A program made the position numbers and the translations under genes. From JBQTIP01 sp052388025 (GTDB taxonomy: Bacteria; Actinomycetota; UBA4738; HRBIN12), in NCBI GenBank assembly GCA_052388025.1, contig JBQTIP010000187.1, forward strand, positions 1 through 5,730: a stretch of DNA of 5,730 bases, written 5' to 3'. Positions 1 through 5,730 of this stretch are shown here, piece by piece; the stretch's first letter is position 1, and each line of letters opens with the position of its first letter. A model generated the notes under the pieces. It was not told the DNA's origin. It ran no database searches and saw only the letters and a list, made by a program, of their open reading frames with translations.

Positions 1-167
1 CCGCCGACGGCGGCACACGTCGAGGAGGCCAGGAGGGTCTTTCCCTGACGGCGGCGACCATACAGGAATCCGAGGCTCGGCCCTTCCCGTTGGTCGGCGA
101 AGAAGCGCGCGAGCGCCTCCCATTCGCGCTCACGGTCGAAGATCGTCGGAGGCCTGGCTCTACCCAC
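1..167 (-). CDS. ATP-binding protein, GRRRxGKT-type P-loop ATPase, N-terminal part
   Basis: The gene runs off the left edge, so only the first 55 codons are visible. Reading from the GTG at 167-165, the protein has a short basic N-terminus, a 'FDREREWEAL' segment (residues 10-19) and then 'LGFLYGRRRQGKTLL' (about 32-46), a clear Walker A P-loop (GRRRQGKT, residues 37-44). The pattern of an (F)xxRExEl motif about 25 residues before a YGRRRxGKT loop is typical of the archaeal-type/DUF234-associated STAND-like ATPases (COG1672). These are often found in accessory regions and their roles are mostly unknown. The GTG was chosen because the frame closes at a TAG just upstream, no ATG or TTG lies between, and a promoter-like element sits immediately before it. 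No Shine-Dalgarno is visible, so a leaderless transcript is likely. It lies 86 bases after the methyltransferase stop on the same strand. Whether it belongs to the restriction system cannot be told from this fragment. Confidence 0.75.
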   Translation of the reverse strand, partial: MGRARPPTIFDREREWEALARFFADQREGPSLGFLYGRRRQGKTLLASSTCAAVG

Positions 168-176
168 GAGTGGGAG

Positions 177-203
177 AATATAGCTGGACTTATACTAAGT
201 CAA
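177..203 (-). promoter_or_regulatory. Sigma70-like promoter for the downstream ATPase gene
   Basis: On the minus strand, TTGACT (203-198) and TATATT (182-177) each match the -35 and -10 consensus at 5 of 6 bases. They are separated by 15 bases, which is shorter than the preferred 17. The surrounding 168-253 gap is conspicuously AT-rich for this window. The GTG start at 167 lies 9 bases after the -10 box, so transcription would begin at or within a few bases of the start codon. This is inferred from sequence alone, and the short spacer is the main weakness. Confidence 0.45.
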
Positions 204-253
204 CCTAGAAATGTCGGAGATCTCTGTCGAAGGGTCGCGTAGACGTATCACAT

Positions 254-2290
254 CTAGATGCGCCCCGTGTGCAGGACCTCTTCGCCGAGCATGTCGACGA
301 TCTTCACGGCCACGGTGGTCTTCCCGCCGGGCGCCGGCAGCTCGTACCCGCCGCGCACCAGGTCGGTCTTCCGCTCGGGCACGTCGGAGAGCGCGATGTC
401 GAAGACCTCGCCGTCGTAGGAAGCGTCGATCATCACGCAGTCGACCATGGCCCTCCAGTCGTCGATCTTGGGGTGGACCACGCCCGTGTGCTCGGCCAGG
501 CGCTTCACGATCGTGGGGGAGATGAAGTCATCGATCCGGACGTGGATCTTGCCGCCCTTCCGCTCGATCTTCACCTTCGCACCGGCCGGGTCGTGCGCGA
601 GGAACGCGCCGTAGCGCTCGTCCGTGCGCAGCTCGATGACCTCGATGCGGTTGATGGCGTTCCGGCCTCGGCGGAGCCGGTTCCATTCCTCGATCCACGC
701 CTGCGCGGCCAGCTCGATGCCCAGGCAGACGACCGTGACGTTGCGGTCCTCGTCGGGCCGGGCCTCCAGCTCCTTCCGAAGCTCGTCGAGGTCGGCGGGG
801 GAGAGCGGGTGCGTGAACGGCGCGATCTTCACGAGCGACTTCCCGAGCGCGCCGTCGAAATACCGATCGGTTCGTGAGCGCTGGACGCCGATGTGCTCGC
901 AGGCGAGGTTCACGGCCTCGTTGTGCTGGATCTGTAGGTCGTAGTCGTTGACCCGCCAGGTCGTGAACGAGAGCTGGGCCGGCGATGTGGCGTCGTCGTC
1001 CACGAGCGTGCCTTGGCTCGCCGCGTCGAGCTGGCTCTCGATGATCTCCTGCAGTCGCTTGGAGGTCGTCTGGATCGCACCGTGGTTGATGTCGCACCCG
1101 ATCCACCGGCGCCCTAGCTTCTGAGCCACCGCCGCGGTTGTGCCCGACCCGACGAATGCATCAAGCACCAGGTCGTCTGCGCTAGACGAAACCTCGATGA
1201 TTCGCCTGACGAGAGCCTCGGGCTTCTCGGTGGGGAATCTTCCCGTCTCGCGCCTCTGGATCCCTCTGATCATTGTGATGTCATCCCACCAATCCTGGAG
1301 TGGAACTCCCTTGCTTTCGTCCAAGTAGCGCTTGAGATAAGGCAGGCCGCTCTTTGTGTAGACGATTCGGCCTTCCGAATCGAGTTCCTTCATGCGTTCC
1401 TTGCTGAAACGCCATGCCCGGGTGTTCCCCTTCCACTCATAGACTGGATTGCCCTTCGCGGCACCCCCGGGTCCTGACATGTCAGCCAGGTTGTATCGGC
1501 GTCCCGTCCCTTCCTCGACATGGCGATACCAATTGTCGACAGTCGATTGTGGAAGGGGTGTGAAGACCTCATTCCACGTGTACTCGGTGCCGCTCCGGTA
1601 CAGCAGCAGCATGTCGTGGATGGTCCCGAAGTGCTTAGCACCCTGCCCAACGTCACTGTGGGCGTCCGATCGTTTCCACACGACCTGATTCACATAATTG
1701 TCCGCCCCGAACACCTCGTCCATGACGCTCTTCAGGTAGTGGCCCCGGCTGGGGTCGCAGTGCAGCCAAATGCAGCCACCCTGAGAGAGCAACTCCCTGA
1801 GTAGCATCACGCGCTCGTACATGAACTGGAGGTAGTTGTCGTTCGCCCAGATGTCGGTGTACTGGATCTGCTCGCCGAGCGTGTAGGCGTCGCCGTCGAG
1901 CTTCGCCGTGCCCTTCGCGCCGCGGAGCGACACGCGGCGCACGTAGTCGGCGCCCGAGTCGAACGGCGGGTCGATGTAGATCAGGTCCACCTTGCCGCGG
2001 AAGCCGTTCGCGAGCAGGTGCGCGAGCACCTCCTTGTTGTCGCCGTGGAAGAGCAGCCCGCCGCGTGGGTACGCAGCCGGCCAGTCGTCCCACTCCTGGC
2101 CCTTCCGCTGTGTGGCATCGCCGGACGGATCGAACGTCTCAACCTGCTGCGCGGGGAACGCGGTCACGCGCGTGAGCGGGCGCTTCCCGACCCACGTCAA
2201 CATCGGTCGGCCCTTGGCGGTCGCAATCTTCACCTCACCGGCAGCGTCTGCCTTCTTGCCTCGTGCAGCCGTCGTCTTGCGCGTGCTCAC
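254..2290 (-). CDS. mod: Site-specific DNA methyltransferase, type III Mod-like, beta class
   Basis: This 678-residue enzyme is expected to transfer a methyl group from S-adenosylmethionine to the exocyclic amine of adenine (N6), or less likely cytosine (N4), to protect self DNA from the Res-like partner. The catalytic motif IV 'IYIDPPF' (DPPF at residues 107-110) comes before motif X ('FPTEKPEALVRRII', from 351) and the SAM-binding motif I 'LDAFVGSGTTAA' (376-387, ending in the acidic 'GCD' at 398-400). That is the beta-class order seen in type III Mod proteins. Residues about 185-350 form the presumed target-recognition region and are coded by DNA of lower GC. Residues 421-600 ('DRYFDGALGKSLVKI', 'TVVCLGIEL', 'AWIEEWNRLR') look like the conserved C-terminal part of this family. 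The last 75 residues resemble a beta-sandwich. The lysine/alanine-rich first 25 residues look disordered. The start is a GTG overlapping the hepT stop (GTGA) with GGAGGAG just upstream. It is the last gene of the operon. The exact methylated base and site cannot be read from the sequence. Confidence 0.93.
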   Translation of the reverse strand: MSTRKTTAARGKKADAAGEVKIATAKGRPMLTWVGKRPLTRVTAFPAQQVETFDPSGDATQRKGQEWDDWPAAYPRGGLLFHGDNKEVLAHLLANGFRGKVDLIYIDPPFDSGADYVRRVSLRGAKGTAKLDGDAYTLGEQIQYTDIWANDNYLQFMYERVMLLRELLSQGGCIWLHCDPSRGHYLKSVMDEVFGADNYVNQVVWKRSDAHSDVGQGAKHFGTIHDMLLLYRSGTEYTWNEVFTPLPQSTVDNWYRHVEEGTGRRYNLADMSGPGGAAKGNPVYEWKGNTRAWRFSKERMKELDSEGRIVYTKSGLPYLKRYLDESKGVPLQDWWDDITMIRGIQRRETGRFPTEKPEALVRRIIEVSSSADDLVLDAFVGSGTTAAVAQKLGRRWIGCDINHGAIQTTSKRLQEIIESQLDAASQGTLVDDDATSPAQLSFTTWRVNDYDLQIQHNEAVNLACEHIGVQRSRTDRYFDGALGKSLVKIAPFTHPLSPADLDELRKELEARPDEDRNVTVVCLGIELAAQAWIEEWNRLRRGRNAINRIEVIELRTDERYGAFLAHDPAGAKVKIERKGGKIHVRIDDFISPTIVKRLAEHTGVVHPKIDDWRAMVDCVMIDASYDGEVFDIALSDVPERKTDLVRGGYELPAPGGKTTVAVKIVDMLGEEVLHTGRI

Positions 2291-2556
2291 AGCTCCTCCG
2301 GCGGCACGACTGCCCGCAGCTGCTCGATCAGCGACGGCAACTGATTCGTGACCACGTTCCAGACGGTATCCAGGTCGACCCGGAAGTACTCATGAGCCAG
2401 GAACGTCCTCATCCCCACGATCCTCTGCCACGGGATTTGGGGATACAGCGCGCGCTCGTCCTCGCTCAGCCGGGACGCGGCTTCCCCCATGATCTCCAAT
2501 GCCCGGGCCACCGCGAGTTGCGTCTTCTCGTCGTCGCCGAACACCGCCCGGCTCAT
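2287..2556 (-). CDS. hepT: HepT-like HEPN domain RNase toxin (DUF86), main open frame
   Basis: The 89-codon frame from ATG 2556 encodes most of a DUF86/HepT HEPN protein. 'DEKTQLAVARALEIMGEAA' is the characteristic second helix of the family, and 'RTFLAHEY' near residue 50 is an exact RX4HXY motif. In characterised HepT proteins this motif forms the RNase active site and carries the tyrosine that MntA AMPylates. The family is normally about 110-115 residues and starts with a helix like 'PDRDRLLDMLRAAEAA'. Here that helix is encoded just upstream in another frame (2624-2571), so this frame alone lacks the first helix. A -1 shift near 2571 would give a family-like protein of about 112 residues. 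The stop overlaps the mod start by 4 bases. The upstream partner, an MntA-type domain, is fused to the restriction subunit. The active-site residues are present, but whether a full-length toxin is made is uncertain. If the shift is a true deletion, this is a damaged gene. Confidence 0.85.
   Translation of the reverse strand: MSRAVFGDDEKTQLAVARALEIMGEAASRLSEDERALYPQIPWQRIVGMRTFLAHEYFRVDLDTVWNVVTNQLPSLIEQLRAVVPPEEL
2293..2299 (-). promoter_or_regulatory. Ribosome binding site fixing the GTG start of mod
   Basis: The minus strand reads GGAGGAG, then CT, then the GTG start of mod. The core GGAGG is 4 bases from the GTG, a close but workable spacing. It lies within the last codons of hepT. This site and the GTGA stop-start overlap support GTG at 2290 as the real start and coupling to hepT translation. 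Confidence 0.6.
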
Positions 2557-2624
2557 CCCGGAGACGACCTCTCCGCCGCCTCGGCGGCTCGGAGCATGTC
2601 GAGGAGTCGATCGCGGTCAGGCAA
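2553..2624 (-). pseudogene. hepT: Frame-displaced N-terminal helix of hepT (TTG start)
   Basis: From a TTG at 2624-2622, which overlaps the last 8 bases of the upstream res gene, the minus strand reads LPDRDRLLDMLRAAEAAE, a textbook first helix of DUF86/HepT proteins. It then runs into the non-family residues RSSPG and a TGA at 2555-2553. The continuation expected for the family (E-V-V-S-G-M-S-R-A-V-F) lies in the -1 frame from 2571, so one base appears to be missing around 2565-2573. The TGA overlaps the ATG of the 89-codon frame (ATGA), so the two pieces could also be translated as coupled short frames. I see no classical slippery heptamer. A one-base deletion, natural or a sequencing or assembly error, is the simplest reading. 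Confidence 0.75.
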
Positions 2625-5541
2625 CGTAGTACACCTGCAAGTGCTCGAGGATGTGCTTCCGACGGATGTAATTGTCGCTCTGCTCGATGGCCTTGCGAGG
2701 GACAAGGTCCACGCGCCTCCCGATGAGCGCCGCCAATTCCTCCTCAGCGTCGACGATTTCCCAGCCCCAGTTAGCATCGTCCGCGAAGGTGTACAGCACG
2801 TCGACGTCGCTGTCCGGGCGGAAGTCGTCGCGTAGCACCGAGCCGAAGAACGCGAGCTCGGTGATCCTCCACTTCTTGCAGAACGCCTCGATCTTGTCGC
2901 GGTCGACCTGGATCCGGAGGCCGTCGCCCCCATCGGGCGCGCCGACGAACGCGCGGATCCCGGCGACCTCGTCGGGCGACGGCCGGTCGGTCTTCGCGAA
3001 AACGATCTCGTAGGCGAGGGTCTGCGGGTTCAGGTCGGCCCACTCGCGGACCGCCATCGCCTTGCGGCCGTTCTCGCCGTTCACGGGGTCGTCTCGCATG
3101 TTCTCGCCCTTGACCTCGATGATCATCACGCGGCCGTCCTTCCGCCGGATCACGAAATCGGGCGTGTAGCGGCGCCACTTCCCATCGGTGTCGCGGTACT
3201 CGACCGCGAAGTCGGTCTTGGCCGGGTCGGTGATGGCTCCGGTGAAGAGGACATCGTCGACGTCGTCCGGGTTCAGATTCGCCCACGCGAGCACGTCCTC
3301 GAACAGCACCTCCTCGGGCTGCGAGTCGAAGTTGTACGGGTCGTAGTGGAAGCCGAACCTCGCCGGGTTCTGCGCGTCGAGCCGATCCGCCGGGACGAGC
3401 AGGTGCTCCTTGCTCTTCGGGTAGACGATCTCGGCCGTGTAGACGGTGCCCCCGTCGACCGAGCGCTCCGCCCTGAACCCGTCCCGCTTCACGAGCGCAA
3501 GGGCGACCTCGACCTCCTCATCGAGATGTTCGTATGCGCGGGTCTGTTCTTCGATCTGCTCGGCCAGGTCCGGCATGTTCGAGAGCGGGACGTCGCCGTC
3601 CCCATACAGGCGCCGGAGCTCGTCGTGGACCTGCCAGAGGTCCACCCGATAGCGGCCGGCGAGGTCCACGGCGGCCGCGTAGCCATCGATCGTGTCGGGC
3701 TCGACCTCGATCTCCAGCGTGTCCCCGACGTCGCGGAGCACTCTCCGCGTCGTGCGGTACTCGGCCATCGTGAACGTTCGCCGGCGCACCCGCCGCGAGC
3801 GAGTGGCCGGCTTCGTGAGAGCGATCGGTTCGAGATCGTCGTCGCGACGCACCACTCGGCGTCGCCGCTGCGTCAGACGGAGCGGCGGGAGGTCAGTCTT
3901 CTTCAGCTCGAGCCGGCGCCGGACCCGCTCAACCGTCGCGTGCTGGAGGTCCTCGATGGTCTCGCCGTAGGTCTCGGTCAGCTGCCGATCGAGGATGGAG
4001 TGGTTCTCCATGGAGAGGTAGACGCGGGCCGGGACGTCGTTGCCGGGAACCTGACGGAGACACCGGCTCGAGGCCTGCAAGACGAAGTTGTTCGACGTCT
4101 TCAGTCGGCGGGCCAGCGCGCAGGCGAACAGCGAGGGGCAGTTCCAGCCCTCGGTGCCCTTGTTGACCAGCAGGATCACCCGGTGGAGCGCGGCGGGGTC
4201 GTTCAGGCGGTTGAAGGCCTCGATCTCGTCGACCGTGCTCTCGTTCGTGTTCACGAGGGCGGTGGAAGGGTCGACGCCGAGGTCGAGGAGCGTACGGTCG
4301 ACCGTCGGACGTAGCTCCTTCAGGTCGTCGGTCTGCGGGAAGTACATGGCGATCTTCGCCGGCGCCCCGTTGGGCAGGGTGACGTCGCGGTAGCCGGCGA
4401 AGAAGTCCCGGATGACCTGCGAGACGAAGGCCTCCGCGTTGCCGTCGAGGTCGTAGCCGAGGATGTTTCCGGCTAGGTCCTTGAGGATGTTCTCCCGGAT
4501 GCCCTGAGAGAGGCCGTACCAGATCACGACATCCTTGAGCGGCTGGCGCCGGTGGTAGGGCGTGCCGGTGGTGTTGACCACGCACACGACGTTCGTGTTC
4601 TGGGCGAGGTAGTCGACCGTCTTCCGGACCTTCTTCAGACCGCTCTCGAGGGACTGGCCGTAGGTGTGGTGCGCCTCGTCCGAGAAGACGGCCAGGTGGG
4701 GGAGGCTGGCGATCGCCTGAAGCCGGAGGTTGGCGACCTCGGCCTTCGCCTCGTCGAGCGTGCCGTCGCCGAACAGCCTGCCGAGGTCGGCCTTCCGGAT
4801 CGTCTCCTTCTGGATCCTGATCTTCTCGGTGTTTGTCACGACGACGTTGAACCTCGAGCGACGGACGACCGGGACGTCCTTCTCCCCGTTGCGCGTGAAA
4901 GTGAGCTTCAGCGACGCCGCGAAGGGCTTGTGGAGGCGTGGGGGCAGGATGCGCTCGTACGGCACCTGGGTGAGCTCGCGGAGGGACTCGATGATCGTCT
5001 TGCCGGGCGCGAACACCAGCGCGTTCTGCACGAACGGTCCGTCGGGGTATTCGAGCGCCATCGCGAACTCGGTCGCGAAGACGGCCCCGATCAGCACGGT
5101 CTTCCCCGCGCCCATCGCGAGGGCCAGGATGTAGCTGGGATAGTCGAGTGTCAGGGTCTCGCGCAGGCTCTCGAGCCGGTGGCGCCGGACGAACTCGCCC
5201 TCGTCCCGCACCAGCGCCCACAGCTCATCGAGCTCGTAGTTGGCCTCGGCGAAGGCGCGGGCCGGGACGCCGAGCGCGTCGAGCAGCCCCTGCTTTTCCC
5301 CCTCGGGCGGGAAGGAACGCAGATACAGGTCGAAGACATGGGGTGTCCCCTCGATCAACCGGAGGTACCAGTAGGTCTCGAGGGCCCGGAGCTGAGGCCG
5401 TCGAAGGAACCGCAGCTCGCCCTCCTCGGTCTCGCCCGCCCAATCCAGGATCTCGGCGATGGCCGGATGGTCCTGGCACGGATAGCCCCCGGCCCGCCAC
5501 ACCTCGACTAGGTTCGCCAGCCGCTCGAAGAGCGCCGTCAT
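2617..5541 (-). CDS. res: Type III restriction Res-like helicase-nuclease fused to MntA-type nucleotidyltransferase
   Basis: This 974-residue protein combines three activities. An SF2 (DEAH) translocase core carries Walker A 'AMGAGKT' (142-148), Walker B 'DEAH' (288-291), 'TTGTP' (324-328), a motif V-like 'NKGTEGWNCPSL' (460-471) and a motif VI-like 'QASSRCLR' (489-496). A very basic linker follows (about 538-602). Next comes a PD-(D/E)XK nuclease signature, 'TPDF' with D795 and 'IIEVKG' with E809 and K811, as in type III Res subunits that cut DNA with Mod. From about residue 876 to the end there is a complete minimal nucleotidyltransferase: 'FFGSVLRDDFRPDSDVDVL' (GSX10DXD, G900-D914) and a third acidic residue in 'RRVDLV' (D945). 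This matches stand-alone MntA antitoxins in length and ending. The next gene is the HEPN partner of such antitoxins, overlapping by 8 bases. The ATG at 5541 has no obvious Shine-Dalgarno. The 45-base gap upstream shows no clear promoter or terminator, so co-transcription with the preceding gene is possible. The nuclease and nucleotidyltransferase activities are inferred from intact motifs. Confidence 0.92.
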   Translation of the reverse strand: MTALFERLANLVEVWRAGGYPCQDHPAIAEILDWAGETEEGELRFLRRPQLRALETYWYLRLIEGTPHVFDLYLRSFPPEGEKQGLLDALGVPARAFAEANYELDELWALVRDEGEFVRRHRLESLRETLTLDYPSYILALAMGAGKTVLIGAVFATEFAMALEYPDGPFVQNALVFAPGKTIIESLRELTQVPYERILPPRLHKPFAASLKLTFTRNGEKDVPVVRRSRFNVVVTNTEKIRIQKETIRKADLGRLFGDGTLDEAKAEVANLRLQAIASLPHLAVFSDEAHHTYGQSLESGLKKVRKTVDYLAQNTNVVCVVNTTGTPYHRRQPLKDVVIWYGLSQGIRENILKDLAGNILGYDLDGNAEAFVSQVIRDFFAGYRDVTLPNGAPAKIAMYFPQTDDLKELRPTVDRTLLDLGVDPSTALVNTNESTVDEIEAFNRLNDPAALHRVILLVNKGTEGWNCPSLFACALARRLKTSNNFVLQASSRCLRQVPGNDVPARVYLSMENHSILDRQLTETYGETIEDLQHATVERVRRRLELKKTDLPPLRLTQRRRRVVRRDDDLEPIALTKPATRSRRVRRRTFTMAEYRTTRRVLRDVGDTLEIEVEPDTIDGYAAAVDLAGRYRVDLWQVHDELRRLYGDGDVPLSNMPDLAEQIEEQTRAYEHLDEEVEVALALVKRDGFRAERSVDGGTVYTAEIVYPKSKEHLLVPADRLDAQNPARFGFHYDPYNFDSQPEEVLFEDVLAWANLNPDDVDDVLFTGAITDPAKTDFAVEYRDTDGKWRRYTPDFVIRRKDGRVMIIEVKGENMRDDPVNGENGRKAMAVREWADLNPQTLAYEIVFAKTDRPSPDEVAGIRAFVGAPDGGDGLRIQVDRDKIEAFCKKWRITELAFFGSVLRDDFRPDSDVDVLYTFADDANWGWEIVDAEEELAALIGRRVDLVPRKAIEQSDNYIRRKHILEHLQVYYVA

Positions 5542-5586
5542 GGTCAGAAGGGTAATCGAGCGCGCCGACGCTCCGGGGACGTCCTC

Positions 5587-5730
5587 TCAGTGCCCGTGGC
5601 CGCCGCCGGCCGCCGCCGCGGCGCCCGGGCGGGCGATCAGCGACAGCGGCTTGCCCACCTTGCTTCTCGTCGAGCGCGCGATCTCGCCGGCCGCTTCCAT
5701 GAGCGCCAGGCTCGCCGGGGCGTCGGGGTC
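5587..5730 (-). CDS. C-terminal end of a possible Mrp/ApbC-family P-loop ATPase
   Basis: Only the last 47 codons and the TGA are in the window. The frame 'DPDAPASLALMEAAGEIAR' resembles the end of Mrp/ApbC (NBP35-type) iron-sulfur carrier ATPases. In these, a DPDxPA segment precedes a final helix of the form 'ALxExAxxIA'. It is followed by 'GKPLSLIA' and an alanine/glycine-rich tail ending in G-H-G-H. The tail is coded by a repetitive GCC/GGC run (about 5595-5627). The catalytic P-loop would lie outside the window, so the assignment rests on this short C-terminal resemblance and is tentative. A chromosomal housekeeping gene here would mark the right boundary of the defence insertion. It ends 45 bases before the res-like gene on the same strand. 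Confidence 0.5.
   Translation of the reverse strand, partial: DPDAPASLALMEAAGEIARSTRSKVGKPLSLIARPGAAAAAGGGHGH

Noticed and set aside
217..224. GAGATCTC palindrome after mod as a terminator or operator
   Set aside because: An 8-base perfect palindrome has no loop and no T-run follows on the minus strand, so there is too little to call a site.
211..525. 104-codon plus-strand frame beginning in the AT-rich gap
   Set aside because: The product is almost all arginine, serine, proline and alanine and lies antisense to the conserved methyltransferase C-terminus.
2560..2582. Programmed -1 frameshift site in hepT
   Set aside because: The sequence GAG GCG GCG GAG AGG has no X-XXY-YYZ heptamer allowing re-pairing of both tRNAs, and no clear stimulatory structure stood out. 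It is kept only as a minor alternative to a base deletion.
2830..3060. Possible internal start giving a free MntA from within the res-like gene
   Set aside because: No in-frame ATG, GTG or TTG was seen at the domain junction (codons around 2890-2990). The nearest methionine, in 'KAMAV' near 3055, is still within the nuclease domain and would add about 47 unrelated residues.
3346..4314. 322-codon plus-strand open frame opposite the res-like gene
   Set aside because: It lies antisense to a gene with intact helicase and linker sequence, is rich in R, E, V and L with no recognisable domain, and is explained by high GC in third positions.
4552..5511. 319-codon plus-strand open frame opposite the helicase domain
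   Set aside because: It is a composition-driven shadow of the helicase coding strand and shows no recognisable motif.
5595..5627. GCC/GGC-rich run as a terminator hairpin or repeat array
   Set aside because: It lies inside the coding frame of the partial upstream gene as an alanine/glycine tail, and no T-tract follows.
1..5730. CRISPR repeats, tRNA or rRNA genes, insertion sequence ends
   Set aside because: No regularly spaced repeats, cloverleaf-like segments, transposase motifs or terminal inverted repeats were recognised on either strand.

Overview
This window, about 65-70% GC, carries one compact three-gene operon on the minus strand with a partial gene at each edge, also on the minus strand. 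GC-rich codon third positions, GTG and TTG starts and overlapping genes point to a high-GC bacterium. Actinobacteria is my first guess, but no gene here fixes the taxonomy.

Layout in transcription order, right to left. 5730-5587: the last 47 residues of a gene whose C-terminus resembles Mrp/ApbC-type P-loop ATPases. 5541-2617: a 974-residue type III restriction (Res-like) protein with an SF2 helicase core, a PD-(D/E)XK nuclease motif and, fused at its C-terminus, a complete MntA-type minimal nucleotidyltransferase (GSX10DXD). 2624-2287: a HepT-type HEPN (DUF86) toxin gene whose N-terminal helix is in a different frame from the rest. 2290-254: a 678-residue Mod-like beta-class N6-adenine/N4-cytosine DNA methyltransferase. 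167-1: the N-terminus of a Walker A ATPase of the GRRRxGKT type, with its own apparent promoter and probably a leaderless GTG start.

The res, hepT and mod genes overlap by 8 and 4 bases, so they are very likely co-transcribed and translationally coupled. The methyltransferase would mark self DNA, and the helicase-nuclease would cut unmarked DNA. The fused nucleotidyltransferase is expected, from MntA/HepT precedent, to AMPylate the tyrosine of the RX4HXY motif of HepT and keep that RNase off. The striking inference is a restriction-modification system whose restriction subunit also carries the antitoxin of a HEPN toxin encoded between R and M. This would be a built-in guard resembling the PrrC anticodon nuclease inside the type I EcoprrI locus. 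The caveat is the -1 frame discontinuity in hepT, which may be an inactivating deletion, a sequencing error or, less likely, recoding.

A second layer is the methyltransferase's central target-recognition segment (about 1140-1740). It is clearly lower in GC (about 57% by hand count) than the sampled flanks (about 68-72%), which suggests specificity-domain exchange. No RNA genes, CRISPR arrays, insertion sequences or convincing terminators were seen.
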